64,000 bases of DNA from Xylocopa sonorina (GCF_050948175.1 NC_135199.1:3538501-3602500); one strand, 5' to 3'. Shown: positions 25,274 to 39,896, counted from the stretch's first letter. Made by a program: numbers and translations. Notes: generated by a model from the sequence alone, not told the origin.

Positions 25274-28200
25274 CTGAAGCAAAAAAGAAAGAATGCATTT
25301 TAAAACGAATTTATAAATAAAAGAACTCACGCGTACATCAATATTTAATTGCATTCGATAAAATACTATAATTTATTTCAGTCTACAAAAACGCAAACAG
25401 CTCTATGAAAGTTTTACATATGTACATATAAACAAGGGAACGATAATGTTGGAATTTTCTCATAGTATCGAGAAAGTAAAGGAATTAGATCATTGGGTCA
25501 GTATGGACAACCTGTTTTACGTTATGGTTTACTAGAACTCTGACCCTGCTCGGGACGATGGGAGATTTTCTCATGGAAAACTACACTCGACACCGGTTTC
25601 GATTCGAGAAGTGGAACTCGGTGGTTGCTTCCGGGTTTTGATTTGCACATGTATAACGCGTAACGGGCACAAAAATCACTGCACTAACCTAAAACTATCG
25701 TGCTAGGTACCTCACTCATATTCTAATCAGGATCAAGAGGTTATGTGAACGTATCCGCGGTCACAGTCTCGTGCTGGTGAATTTTTCGACACGGTCCGAG
25801 GGACTGGACATACATAGACACACGTGCATGCATACTCCAGGTATATACAAGTATTTCCTTTCCTAGGCGCCAGGTGTCTTCTGCCAGTTAGACCCATCTA
25901 ATTTTCTCTAACCAGTTCCTCTTTCCAAGAGCGTATCGCAAAAAATCTATGAAACCACTTTTGCCGGCCCATAGAAATGACCGTTTTCGCTTGTCGTACA
26001 CGATATAAAATCTTATAGTTTCATTAAAAAAATAACAAATTTCACAGATTTATTGTTAACACATTTTAAATTAGGCCGCCATTGTTTGCTATGCGCATTC
26101 TAATCTACAACGAACATATGCGCACGCATATGTTTTAAAATCAGTCAGTAATGGATATTAACGCGACGCTGACAATGCTCGATGTAACTCGTTTCGGAAA
26201 TAGTGATTCAGTGTTGACACTGTTGGAGAGGATACAAGCTTCGTCTTAAGCGTATTATTCGGTTCCACGCGAGTAGAAATACTCTTCGGTTACTTCGCAA
26301 AATAAGGTCACTATAAGAATGTAAACAGTCCGGTCAGTAAGTGAGGAGACTCCTACACGGGATGCACGCACTAAATTTCCTTTCGTCGTTACAACAGACA
26401 CTTATTACAATACTACTATTAATTTTATCATTGAAATCGTATAACCTCCGGCATTTTGCGCGAACTGTGTGTATACGAATAAGGGAAAGAGAGTGATATC
26501 TAGTGAACGACATTGTGATTACAAAGACGTAGGACAACCATCGCGGTTCGAAAAATGACTGTGCGATAAGTTTGTCTAAAGATACATGATTGTTAACAAT
26601 GTTGTGTGTGAAGTGCAAGAGAAAGCAAGATCGAGAAACCATAAAATTTGGAATTCCTTGGAAGATGGCAACAGAATGAAGCAGATGAATCGTCCCACAA
26701 GGATTTACCAGTGCTATGGGTAAATCAGAATAAAATATTGTAACTTAGAATTAAAAAGTGACGACATGTGCAGCGTTGTTTTATGACGCTTGATAGTCGA
26801 ACAACATTATGCGTTATTCTGCACGTATATTCGAAAATGATAACGCATTCGAAGCACGGCAATGTACATAAAGAAGAAAGATCGTAGACGTTATATAGAA
26901 CAGTTCCTGTATCCGACGTTGTATCTATACATACTTTATAGGTTACAGGAATCGTTAGTCTCGGTGAGTTGCTTGAAAGTCGTTCAACGAAGGAGAGGTT
27001 CATTTTCACATAGATTAGTCACAGTCGGTTTGCAACAAAAGTACGTAGGTACACAGGGTTCTCGATGCTCGTCGCGGATCGTTGACGAGCGTCGATAACG
27101 ATCTCGGCGCTTCGCGTTTTCGTGCTTGGAGTGGCATTTTTGTGAACGAGCCGAACCTGCTTCAGAAAAACCGGGTAGATCTCTCTCTTGCGGGGTACAA
27201 TGGCGTGTGGCGAGTGGCGGAATTGTTCGCGAGGAGTCTATTAAATGCAGCAGAATGCTAGGTACAATGAGGGTATATAATATAACCTACCCTGGCGGAC
27301 TAGCTTGGGAATTCGAATGAATTAGAAATGCGTGTATTAAACGTAAAACGGCGCGGGGAAGATGGCGTTACTGTATCTTCCCGCGAGCACTTGAAAATGA
27401 AAAGAGCCAGAACAGAGACCGGGGGGGAAAAAATGGAAGAAGAAAAGGAGGAAGTAGCGCTTAAATGGCTACGGAGTTGGTACGGTCCCGTGTCAAGTCT
27501 CCCCTCGAATTGTTCATCTCACCCTGTAGCAATAATATTCGTAAGTGTTTCTATGCACGAATGCTCTCTTCGACTAAGTACCAACAGGTTTCATGCGAAA
27601 GCCAATTCGCGACAAGGTGAGATAGAGAAATAGGGGAGGGAGATCTTGACGAGGTTTTAATTTGATTCTTATGCCGCGTTAAATTCGACGTGTGCTTTTA
27701 CGCTTGATTTCACGTGCTTGCCATTTAGGAGACTATTACGATGCTACACAAAGCCGCCTGGTCGAATCATTTCAACGTATCTCTCTAACCGTGTTGATTG
27801 CGAGCGTGGCAAAATTTACGAGGCCGAATATTTCTCGAACAAGTTAGTAGTTCCGGCTATTCGCGTTAACGATGCTCCTCCAAACTCGATTTCTTCGACC
27901 GCTTATCGATTACCTTCCGTATAAATCAAGTAGACTACTTTTTAATTTACGAACTTGCGTGTCACTCCCCTTTAAAACTGTAGAATCTTTATCTCGTTAT
28001 AGTAATTTTTCTGAATTCGTTATCCTATGTATCTTTCCGAAAGCGTTGACTGAAACGAGCTGTTATCGGGATAGAAAGTTTCACAACCGAAGGGCAGGTT
28101 ATTAGATAACCGCGAGCGGTCAGGAATTCTCGTAGTAAAACGTGTGCATCCGTTTCGAAAGCGGGACACCCGTTATACGCCTAAAATATACCGGCATCTC

Positions 28201-29168
28201 GCATGGGGCGCGCTGCTAAGAAATGCAGAAACAGCAGTTGCTATGCTAGGTGGTACTCCCTACGAACACAGACGCATACTCGGACGCGATACACGCTCGA
28301 AACCTCTCTCCTTCTTTCTAAGCACCGGTGAAATTCATGCATAAGAGAGACACAGGGAAACGGGCGCTCGTGTACGCGTAGAAGGGTGTACACGCGCGTC
28401 TTACCCGGTCACACAGAGATTTTTCGGGGGGTTCGCCACGCGTGTACCGATGCGTCCGTGCAGCGTACGTACACGCTCGTGCACGAGGGAGTAGAGAGAG
28501 AGTGAACTAGAAAAAAAGACGAAAAAAGATGAAAAAAAAGGAGGAGGGAGAGAGCGAGCGAGCGAGAGGAAGCGAAATAGCGGGAACACGAGGGTTGTAG
28601 CAGTGGTGGTATTAGAACGGCAGCGAGAAGGGAGCAGAAAAGAGGGAGTGGAAATGAGATAGGGAAGGCAGCGTACGAGGGACGACAAAAGTGAAAGAAA
28701 GAACGACAGAGTACGGGACAGGGACGGAGCAACCGGTGAAAAGGGATAGGAACAAACGGTATAGGGGGAGGGAGAGAGATAGGAGCTGTTTCAGCTAAGC
28801 GTAGCCAGGGTCTAGAAGCGAGTTTTCGGATCGAGTCGGTGTATGTGGGCAAGAGAGTAGGTTAGCAGGCTCTCCCGAGGGAGAGAGTAATAGTAGATTG
28901 TCCTGTTGAACGAGCAGGATGGCAAGTGCCTTTATAGTGGGTCAGTACTAGCCGGCACCCGGCTAGCAAGCCTTCAAGGTCTCCTTAGTGCTCCTACCTC
29001 CTCCCTCCCGTCCCGCCATCCTCCCTGCTGTTAGGCTACAACGAAAACTGCCAGGTAGATGAGGAGGCTCAGCGAGCGGAGAACGAGCTTAGGAGAGCTA
29101 TCCGGAGGTCGTCGCGCAATCCATCTAATATATATTCATTCTTTCTCTCTGTCCTTCCTTCTCTTACG

Positions 29169-29213
<45 letters not shown>
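29169..29213. repeat. (CT)n microsatellite
   Basis: Long CT run with a single TTT interruption, at the edge of a GA/CT-rich CpG block (28.4-29.3 kb). Confidence 0.9.
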
Positions 29214-29214
<1 letters not shown>

Positions 29215-29906
29215 AGCGTACCTTCCCTTCTTCATTCCGCTTCCCTTATTTCTCCCTGTTCGTTGATACGTTTTACCGGTTCCTAAACTTAAATCTCGTC
29301 AATTTCTGCTTGACGGTGAGAGACGAGCGAACGGTTTCGTTCTACCGACGAAGAGGCCGCGCGCGTCTTTCGAGATCGCACCGGCTCGGGACGTGACAAA
29401 AGAGAACGCTGGCTACAACCGGCCCGGTTATGCGAGAAATCACGAAGCGAACGAACTGTCGATTATCAACGTTTATTTATAACGCGAACTTTATTAATAG
29501 AAGGCGTTCACTTCGGTACTCGATAGCTCACCGACGTAGGTAATGTAAACCTTGCATATCTGAGACGCTAGTACAGCGTTTTTCGTATCTCGGCACTTGA
29601 TACACGGGGACGGTTCTTCGGCGGTGCTCCGATCGGCTACTATGTATACCCGCGCGCGCTAAGGACAAGCACTTTCCACGATAATCGTCAGATGATGGAC
29701 AGTGTGGACAGTCGTTCTCAATTCCGTAACCATTTACGAAATCTCGCGAGACGTAACCGTAATGTTGGAAATATCGTTACAACGATAAGAGAGGCCTTAC
29801 AGGGTGACATAACAGCGAAGAGTTTCTTGCGCCGGCTGAAATGGAAGGGAGATAGGAAAAGAGGAAAGAGAGGTAGAGATAAAGAGGGCTAGAAAAAGAA
29901 AGAGAG

Positions 29907-29909
<3 letters not shown>

Positions 29910-29956
<47 letters not shown>
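29910..29956. repeat. (AG)n microsatellite
   Basis: About 23 perfect AG units. Confidence 0.9.
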
Positions 29957-29960
<4 letters not shown>

Positions 29961-32900
29961 CCGGCTCCACGGGGAAGTAATAAAATATTTGGGTAGCGCT
30001 GCGCGGGAATGGGAATGGGAATGAGAACAGGTTCCTGTTGCGCATTCCAGGCCGATGCTGAATACCGATGCCTTGGACACGGCGGTTGGCACGGCTAGGT
30101 ACATAAATTACTATTGAGTTACAACTCGCTAGTTTAGTCTCACGGAAATCGTTTGCGAATCGCGAATCACGGGCGAAAATCTAACGAATCGATATCGATA
30201 GCCGATTTCTTGAGAAACCGGATACCGTTCGTCGTAGCCAATTTCTCGGCATTTACTCGGTACACAGTTTGTTTAAGCAATAACGTCACTCGATCGCCGA
30301 GGAACGAGCAATACACGTTACTGCTCTATCGAACGTTTCAATTAACCGATCGCTTCGTGATCGAAGAATTTTCAGGGTTCGGGACGATGATTGCACGATT
30401 CGAAGAATTATCCGAGAGTAGTTACACGCTCGCGTGATTCCGGGTAGTACCCCTTCGCGTTTGTGCGATTATCGTTAAATACACATATGTATACAACGAG
30501 GTAAACCCTTCCGTGCAGCTAGAGAATCTTTTAGCAACGAACGACACGGAGCGTGTCATAAAAGTATAGATATCGGAAGGGAACATGTTTTCATCCGTAT
30601 AGATGATACGTCAATTTGATGAAGACACGAACGAACGTTGGACAATTTAACGTACAGATCCCTATCTCATGGAGCGTAATTAAGTTGACGGTTTACGTTC
30701 GTTCCGGTTTGTATTAATGTAAATTTTGCATCAGGTGGCAAAAACGAGAACAAATCGAACGAGGAGAGCGAAAGCGACGGTAAAAATGTTTTCTTTCAGC
30801 GAAACGGAGCGAAATAATATATTAGTAGCACGATGGATGTCCCTTTCAGTAACCGAAGATAACTATCGTTCGTTCGTTCGAAGGCGTTTGCGGTATCTCG
30901 CGGTGAAATTTATTCGCGTTGGTAAGAGGAGAAAGGAGATAGTGGTTTGATTAAAGGAGGGCGAAATCGGGAGGAATCGTCCCACGTGGCCGCGGAATAT
31001 ATCGCGGGAATACGTCGATAGGGTTTGACACGGTCGTGGTAAATAAAATTGGAGCAGTTAGTCGGTCGGAGAGCCACGCTCGTTTTTCGGCTCGGGCAAA
31101 GAGAGTAAAGCAAAAATTGCTCCGGACTCGGCTGGCCTTGTGGCATACTTCTCTCTTTCTCTCTTTCGTCTTCTGTTCCACCCTCCCTTTCCATCCCGTT
31201 TGCTCCCTCGGTGCTTCTTTATCGCGCCAACCACACGCCTTTCTTACTCCTTCTCGCACACCCCTGTGCGCCGCGCTCTCAGCGTGAGAGCGGCCACACA
31301 AAGAGAGCACGAGAAGCACAATGGATTACTTAGACGGGTAGGTTAGTTTGCCGAATGAAGCGAATGGGCCCACGCACGTTAAGATAGGTCCTGACTGAGC
31401 GAGAGAATCCGTAGAAAGCGCGCGAAACGGCAAAATCTCGTTCCCAACATCACGCTTTTCATCATGCGATACTTTGTATCTACGATCGGCTGTTTCGTTG
31501 TCCCCGCGATATCTTTATCGCGTATCCTTGAATACTCGCTTTTATCGATCTTCTCTACGATCTTTCGAAGGACAAAACTACTCAACAGTCTATTCATCGA
31601 ATTAAACGTTGATTTCGATCGTTGTGTAAATTCGTAACAATACGTATACGCTAGAAATTCGTCAAATTGATAACCTTCGATGCGGACGAAGTATTTCCAC
31701 GGAAATCCGTATCGGTCACGAATATTTCGTTAAGTGGTCGGCGAGATAACGATTCAGCCGTCGGGAAGGAATTCGGTTTTATCTTGGATGGTGTATCAAT
31801 CAATTTTCTTCTCGCCATGGCCGATTTACGTTGAAAAAGAAATAATTATCTGATAAATCCCGATTGAACAATGCGCGATGCAATTTCGTCTGGGCAATAC
31901 GTAATAAATGAACCGCGAAAATTTCTTTCTTGGAGGTGAAAGGTGCGTCGGCTAAGTTACCTGTTACGTCGAAACAGAAGAAGATCACGATTCAATTGTT
32001 ACGCTGCGACTCAATGCGCTCCGTTTGTTCCGCGATATTCGTATCACAGGCCATGTTTGAACTACGATTTTCGTAGTTCGTTTCGTAGTGCATCAAATTA
32101 TATTGAGAAGCGTAGTAAAATAGATTTTTCAAATTAAAATTCGTCGGTTGAGATTGTATACTTGTAACATACACGTCCGTAAAATTATCCGTCGTAACGC
32201 AACAGCCCACGATAACGACTTTTATCTAACAAATGGGCAAAGTTCAGAGTTCCACGTTTGTATAAAGTGGCCCAGTATTTCACGCATCCCTGTGTAAGAT
32301 GAAGGCGCGTTAGTGTGCGGGCGTTGTATCTTTTGGCGCCTCGACGCAGTAAGCTGACTGAGGATTTGCATGTTACTCCGTGTTATCCGTTTCATCCACG
32401 ATGTTCCACGTTGCGTCACTACGATCGTGCCGCTATTATTCTACTTTATTCGATTCGCGAGCAACTTCGAGTATCAACGTTGATACACTGTTCCGTCCTG
32501 CTTCCTTCGCAACGAGGATTCGATTTCGAGGAATCGACCAATTATATTCCAGCCGCGATTTTCCTCGAGCAACGTTCACGATGCGAATCGTTGAAATTCG
32601 GCCACAGTTCCGATAGACAAAAAAGAAACGCGCCAATGGACAGAAGAGAAGAGGCACAGGGAGCAACGAGCAGCAGAAAGAGTCCAGGGTCTCCGTTCGT
32701 TCGTAGATTAAATCACTCGGTCACTTTTCTTTCGTAGAGCCGACCGGGACAAAGGGCCGCGTTTCTCGGAAGAGACTCGGTCCCAGGCTTGAGAATTAAA
32801 ATAATATCCGCTCGTTCGGAGATTAATGGCGCCATGCCGATGCAATTTTTCTACGATGAGTTGCAACACATCCCTCCCTTTCGTTTCCAGCGTTATTTTT

Positions 32901-34116
32901 CAGTACATCTCGCGCAACCACGTCTTTCCATCGATTTACCCTACAATTTTTCCCCTCTGCCATATTGAAAAATAACTAATCGTTGGAAATCGTAAATTTT
33001 ACCCGTGTAAGGATTTCAGAATCAATAAGAAGATCGATTATATACTTTGCGGACAATTAAAATCAGGTATAGCCGGTGGTAGAAAATCAGTTCCATCAAG
33101 TCGCATCGACGACACGCGAAATCACCGTGAGCTCCGTTTAGTATATAACCGAGGCAGGTGCGAACGAGCTGTCCGTGCCTCTCCTTTCTCACTCGACCAG
33201 CCGATCATTCTTTCCTTCAATCTTTCTCGCTTATCCTCCGATGGATACGTCGCTGTCCGGTTCATTGACACCTGTCGAACGATTCGGGTTTCTCTCTTCA
33301 TACCTGACAATTACGCGCACGTGGGGCCAAGCAGATTCGCTGCCGCCGCAACTCGCGTACGTTACTCGTCTCCCTTTCTCTTTTTTTTCCCCTGCCGCGT
33401 CGTAAAAATTTTGCCCGTGCCAAGGGCTAGAAGGGTGAAAATCGCCTCGTGTATAATTTTTATTGAACGCAAGATGTGCTCCAGAAATCTTTCCTGACCA
33501 GACTATTCGCGAAACTGTTCGTCATCCGGAGTTAGCGGCTGCAAAAACTATGCAAGCACGATCATAGTCTCGATTAATGGACGTACTTTCGACGCGTGAA
33601 CTCCGAATCTTTCTTTTCTTTTTCTCTCGAAAAGTTACGACGAACGAACGTTTGTGCGTTCCTCGCTACAAGTTGGAAATACATATGCGGAGATTAGGAA
33701 CGGTGGTCGTCGAGAAAAACTCATGGTCTGATAACGATAGGGATACGATAAAACGGAGCGCACCTACTTTTTCCGTTGGACGAAATATAAAGAAGGGAAA
33801 AGGCTGAACGGGCAGCTTCGATCCGGCTAGGCGGTTAGTGTGATTCTTATAATAAGAAAACTCGCGTTCGGAACGGTTTCGTTCGGTGTGGCTGCGGTAA
33901 TACGGTTATTTGCCGGGAAGTCAACGGCCTGGTATCTAAAACAAACACGTGTCTTCAAAGGTTCCTCGAATGAACAGAGGCCACGAAAGACGAAGACAAT
34001 GTAGATTAGAAGGAGAAAAAAGAGCGCCGCGTGGGAGGCCAGGGAGGAAATAGAGAATTGCCGGCGAAGCCAATATAGAAACACTCGAAATAGAGACTGC
34101 TCCTCGGATAATGTCA

Positions 34117-34242
34117 TATAGAGATGTTGCGTCGTTATCAGCTCTTTAAGATTCGATGTAACATCATTAATTTAATTCCAATATTGAACATGGAAATCTT
34201 ATATAGACATGTCATGTATCGTTATCAGCTCTTTACGATTCG
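34117..34242 (+). repeat. Short direct repeat pair
   Basis: Copies at 34,117-34,155 and 34,202-34,242 share TATAGA at the start and CGTTATCAGCTCTTTA followed by GATTCG at the end, with a two-base length difference between. They lie 85 bp apart. Confidence 0.8.
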
Positions 34243-37200
34243 TTTCATATAAACAGCCAGTTTCGCGTCTACGTCGTGTACATTTTTAGCGATCTCTTTT
34301 ATTAATTAATTCTGCCTTGATAATATTAATTGGTCGTGTGTTGGAGATTATTCGGGGCTGAAAATAACCTCTTCCTTTAACGGTTGAATGAGAAATTACG
34401 TTGGCTTAATTTCGCTCGAATAAGGGGGCTTTATCGGTTTTTAAGCCGCGGTTGAAAGTACTGAATCGCGGTTTCGAAATACATACGACCGATAGCGAGT
34501 TTAGTAAGAAACGTCGTTACGTTTCATTCACTTGGCAGTATCGGCTATGTCGAAATCTCACAATGGCTTTCTCGCCCCTGGTGCCCAAGACCGTACATTC
34601 GGTTAATGAAAGCGGATGGCTAGACGAAAAAGAAGACGCGGAGACATCGCACAGTCTCTTTTCGCCGCTCTAAAGATAGCACTTCCTCCTTGCAGACGCG
34701 CAAGCACTTTTTGCGCTTAAACCGTACATTTGTGTCGGCGTTAAATCGCGTTCTTTTCACCGTTGCTCTCAACCTAACCGAAGCCCTAACCAAAATCTTG
34801 CTTTATACGGTAAAAATTTCCGTTTTATCGGACAGAAAGGAAACGAACAAAATGGAGCGCGAATCAATTCACGCGTACGTACGTCGACGAAGGTTCGTTG
34901 CGCGTATGGGACATTCTTGCGAAATGAAGTCATACTAGTGTAAAAAGATTAGGAGGATGAAAGATATATATACGTATGTTTATACCACAGTATATAAAAA
35001 AAAAAACAGAAAATTTTACAATATCCGAGATAAATACGAGTAAAGTAAATACCATGTTTTCCAGCAACAAGTATAACCTTGTTCCAGTTCAACCGCTCTA
35101 TGAAGTAAAGTTTTCGATTTCGCAGCCATTGATAATAGAAGTAGATACCGATTGATAGCGGCTGATATGGAATCCACAGACATATACGAGTACGTATAAT
35201 ATAAAAATACAGAAACCGTTTTGGATTGACCGTATAAATGATAATTAATCTTAATAATTTCTGGTAAACGCGTACCTTGCTACACGTCTATATTGTATAC
35301 TTCTCCGCGACGTGTATACCGACAAAATGAGATTTTGAAACGGATATAGCAATTGTAATAACGTTTGACACGATCTAGAGGAATTTTGTTTATCGTAATG
35401 AGATCGAGCATGTTAACGTAGCATTATTTTTCTTCGGTTCGAATCGATATTATTATCAACGGTAAGGGTCGCCATGCCCGAGGAGAAACCGAATCGTAAA
35501 GTTCCATCAGTGTCGGTTACCGGTGCACTGTTAACAGGTAACTTTTTTCGAGGGCAGGTGGTCCCTGGCAGGCACGCGACAAATCAAGCTGACCGAGCCA
35601 TGAACAACTGCAAAACACCGATTAAAAATACGCATTCCCTTCTCTCCTTTTTGGCTGTCCAGATCAATATTAGATACGCGTGATTCACCGAATTTAAAAC
35701 GCTGAAAGCATAATTCGATCCTCCGTAAACCCGTCCTTTCATCCAATGAGATCGCGAAGCTTTCTGTACCGCAAAACCATCAAACAGTTTAACAAAATGA
35801 AGCTTGAATGTTCTGTGTTCACGATTTTGTCTTTATCGGAGTGGTGCGTTGAAAGAGAGAATTTATGATCATCTGATCGACCGGCCGAAAGTTCTCATGG
35901 TTCGCTCAAAATGAGGGCATTAAGTGACGAACGGAAACTCGTAGTCTTCGGTGAATTAATATCGATGGTTGTAGTCCGATGTAGTTTAACCGCGACTAGC
36001 CTTAGTTTAGTTGGTCTAAAACGTAACACAACCCACCAAACTAGTTCTGTACCCAGCGGTAACGTTCTCCGGGCACGGCATTGTATCCAAGGATCGGCCC
36101 CGCATACATACATGCATATGTACCGCTGCTGCAGAGCTACGACCGAGCCTTCTGTATTGCTAACGAAATAGAGGGAGACTATTCCCTATGAATCGTTCCA
36201 ATGTTCGTACATATATACCGCTCCTCTTTCTTGTAACCGGGCTTCTAAGCAAGCCGACCAGTCTTTTGGTATTCTTTGCTACATTTTTGCCCGTCATTAT
36301 ATTCGCAATTTTCTCAACTGCTCGCATCCCGTGCCACCTGGGAGTTTAACTATTTTTTTACAACCACGACCAATCTCGATTACGCCCGGAATATATAATT
36401 TTCATTCCAATCCGATGAAACGGAATGATTTAGTAATTCAGGTGGATTATAAATGTACAATTAACTCCTCGCTTGGAATACCTAATACTTCGCGTTCGAA
36501 TTACGTATGTAGAGCGGACGTTGGCTGAAATTAGCCCCCGCTGACTTTCAAATCGATTTACGCCGAAACGTAGGCATTCCCCAGGGAAAACGCGTAGCAA
36601 TCTAAGTTAAAAAGTTGTACTTTAAGCTAACGTTATTACGTTTAAGAAGGGAAAAGTAGGTAATTTAATCGACGAAAATGACGCAGCGTGTAAATGGCGC
36701 GTCGAGAGTTGGACGAGGAACACTTTGAAAAGGCAACGAAACGTCTGACAAGAACTTCGCTCCTTTTTTCATTGATACTTCCCGTAGTTGTTTACCGTCA
36801 CGAAGCGAGCATTACGCGTTGATTAGTATCTCGCACGTAAGGGACTGTGTCACGAACGTGACAGTGATTTGTCTTGCGGTCGTTCGACACGAATTGCTTC
36901 GCGATTACATACACAAATGGTCTTGTTATCCGGTGTCACCGAGATGGCTTAAAATGGTTCCCCAGTCGAATATCAACGCGATCTCAACGTATCGTTCCGT
37001 CTACCGAGCGTTTATCAGCTTCTGAAAGAACTCGATGGAGAGGAACGATCGAAAGCATCGATCGACGAGCGGCCAGCGGCGTTGAGAAATTGAATCACGT
37101 ACGAGTGCGCGTGTATACCAAGTCGCTTACTAAGTCATCAACGGAGTTTACGATCTGGATTTACTCGATTAACATGGCCGTCGTATATGACGAGTGTGAC

Positions 37201-39130
37201 TAACCGATTTCGACGGGTACGTTGAGATGAAGTTGGCGTTATTTCACGATGTAAATTTTAACCTCGCCATGGAGCCAGTGGGGAACCATACGTGACGCGC
37301 ACAAGACGCGACCTTGACCACGTTTTTCGGGCGGGAGAATCGTCAACGTGCAGGCGTGAGTCGTCTCTTAGTCAAGTATCGATCTAACTTTGTTCAGACA
37401 AAGTTGAAATTCAGTACGGAGGGTCAGTATTTACGTGCGACTAATCGTTTGACGGGAAAATCGACGAGTATTTCGATGACGGTTCCTCGGAATCGCGTAT
37501 CATATCGCGAACCAACGGTTCGGTTAGACGAAAAAATGGGCGATTCTGTTGACTAATGCAGTCCCAGCGGATTTAATTGATCAATGGCTACAAGCCTTGC
37601 TACGCGTTTAACGAACAAGACAATTTATTTATTCCACCGTTGTCTCGGTTAATATGTATCAACGAAAGCCGATTTTCTGCTCGCGATAATCAAATTCTAA
37701 TCAGTACGATTAAATAGCTTGTTATCGCGTCGTGATTACGGTGTAATTTTCTTTGAAAGCGCGAAATATAGCATTGCCGAGTAGAGTGAAACTGGTAATC
37801 ACATTGATCAACGACAGTACGCTGGCCACGACGCGAGCGATTATCAGAAACTTATCTCAAAGGCGAAACCCACACGCGTGACCTTGCCGGTATAACCGGC
37901 TCCGCCATTTTGCCGATGCGTGCGCCTCTCCACCACGTGGATAAGTTTTCCACACGACACGAGCACACGTAGGAGTAATTTCGTTCTCCCGCGCCATTTT
38001 CAAGGGGGATTTGAAAATCGCGATCTCTTTAAGAACTTCAAACATCGTTCCGCGATTGCACGCGAGAAGGTACGGCTTCGTTTTTCACGACGCGAAAGCA
38101 CGTAACGTCGTAAACTGTATCGGAGTAATCTTGTACGAGATACTGAATGAAATTGGGAATAGGCATTTTTTCGATGGAAGCATTTTCGAGGCCGCGCACA
38201 GGGGTTCTCAAACCGACAAATAATACTCAGTGGTTCGTTTGGTATGGCCATTCATAAACGTATCGTTCTGCGTGGAAATTTTAAGTCACGGTATATCAAT
38301 ATTCGAACATATTCAATTCGTTTGGCGTTCGTTTGGGCACTTTTTGGTTATAGTAATCGGAGTGAATACAAAAGTCGTACGACGTACAATGGCACGTTAC
38401 GATTGTCCTTTCGTCAACGAATATAATTGACGATCGATTCACTGAACGTCACAGTGAAATTGCCTATTATCCTTAACATAGGTTAATTACATAGAAAATA
38501 AATTGTAATGTAAGTAGAATTTGCATAGGTCGGATTGGAGTTTACTATGTACAGGACGACGATCGTTCGATCGGGGGAGGGAAAGAAAAATAAGCATTAA
38601 ATCGTATAAAGCATATGTACAAGCGTGCAAATATTCATATATTTCTACTAAAAATATCTTACAAACTATTGAAAAAGCGTGTGAAAGCGTGACAATCCGA
38701 GCACGCAGGTAGACGAAACTTGTTGCCTAGGTGAATATACAGGAGGACTTTATACAGAAACAACAAGTTCGTTCTCCTGACTGCAGATTGCGTAGACCAT
38801 ACCTAAAGTAGTACAATATTATATACATATGAAGCGATAAAAGCGTTTAGCGAGTCTTAAATTAATCAGGAAGCCCTCCAAGTTGGCGTACATAGATCTC
38901 GCCTTGCCAAGATTCTCCTTCTTCGTTCGTGTGATGGAACGTGTCAGCAGACCCTGTGTGTGATAATAGCAGCAGCGGTAAACGTAGCGAAATATTTGCA
39001 TAGTAAAAAAGCATAGTATTTTACAAGATTCTGCTATCAGCGTAGCAACAGCCGATAGAAGTGTAACGTAGCCAGCATAGAGGAAAGCGATCTAATCCAG
39101 CATTATCTGAACTGTTGATTCTGGACTCAC

Positions 39131-39305
39131 CGTTAAGTTTGTCGATCGCACGATCCGCAACAGACTGATCGGTGCAGTCGACGAACGCGTAGCCGCCTCG
39201 TTTCACCAGGATCGTTGTACACGACAAATTATGATCCTGGAAGAGTTGCCTGAGAGCACTCTCGTTACAATCCGACGGTAAATTGCCCACGTAGAGCTTC
39301 GACAT
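39131..39305 (-). CDS. Imp: Imp (IGF2 mRNA-binding protein) first coding exon, RRM part 1
   Basis: This exon encodes 58 residues plus one base. It opens MSKLYVGNLP and closes DRAIDKLN. The RNP2 motif (LYVGNL, residues 4-9) and the RNP1 motif (RGGYAFVDC, residues 36-44) of an RNA-recognition motif are both visible, and the whole matches the start of insect Imp/IGF2BP proteins, cytoplasmic regulators of mRNA localisation, stability and translation. The start at 39,305 was chosen because it sits in an ideal Kozak context (GCCACCATG) and begins exactly where the family begins. The exon ends at a consensus donor (G|GTGAGT) in phase 1. The RRM is incomplete here: its last strand is supplied by the exon at 25,273-25,210, after a 13.9-kb intron. 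Upstream lies a CpG-rich 5'UTR/promoter block. Family assignment is from recalled motifs, not a search. Confidence 0.93.
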
Positions 39306-39896
39306 GGTGGCTGGTTCGCTCTTGGACGTTATAGTGACGGGTTTTCCGTGATACGTCCCGGTCACGTGGCTTGTGAAATTTGCAACCAAGCGGCTACGCG
39401 GCTAGACGAAACGTACGCTGACGATGTTGTCCACAACACGTCAACGAGGATGAACACGACGCGAAAAACGGTAGACGACCGATTAAATGCGTTTCGACAC
39501 CACGAGCCACGGAGGGAAGTGCACCGATAAAAAAAGAACCGTAGACGGAACTCGACGACGATGACACGATCACCGCACGTTTTCAACACGTCGAGGATCG
39601 CAACTGGCGTCGATGCAACACGAATACACGTACGCGACGTGGACGAGAACGGTGACGATGACGACGTTGGAAATCCTGTTATCATGCAGGAAGAAACGAT
39701 CACGAGAGCGCGCTTCCGTCAGGGTCTTTTTTTCGTAGCCTCGTTTTTCCTTTTCTTTTCCTTTCTCTCTTCTTTTTTTGTTTCCCTTTGTTTTTTTCGT
39801 TCGGCTATTTTCTCGATGATTATCTCGATGGACGACGTACACGATTTTGTCTTTCTCGCGTGGATACTCTGCGTGATTTTCTCGCGCTGGTACACC

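Larger units (their letters stand above)
25274..39130. other. 13.9-kb intron splitting the Imp RRM
   Basis: No coding exon was found between the two halves of the RRM, as expected because they join directly. Contents include CpG-rich, GA/CT-rich blocks at 28.4-29.3 and 29.9 kb, a minus-strand donor-like site at 28,404, a direct repeat at 34.1-34.2 kb and scattered microsatellites. Confidence 0.55.

Noticed and set aside
28409..28852. 147-codon minus-strand open frame
   Set aside because: Low-complexity Pro/Ser/Leu/Phe translation of a GA-rich tract; two other frames are equally open.
35474..35540. Short plus-strand peptide MPEEKPNRKVPSVSVTG followed by a GTAACT donor
   Set aside because: The start context is fair, but there is no partner exon, no recognised family, and the donor is ordinary. 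Chance is likely.
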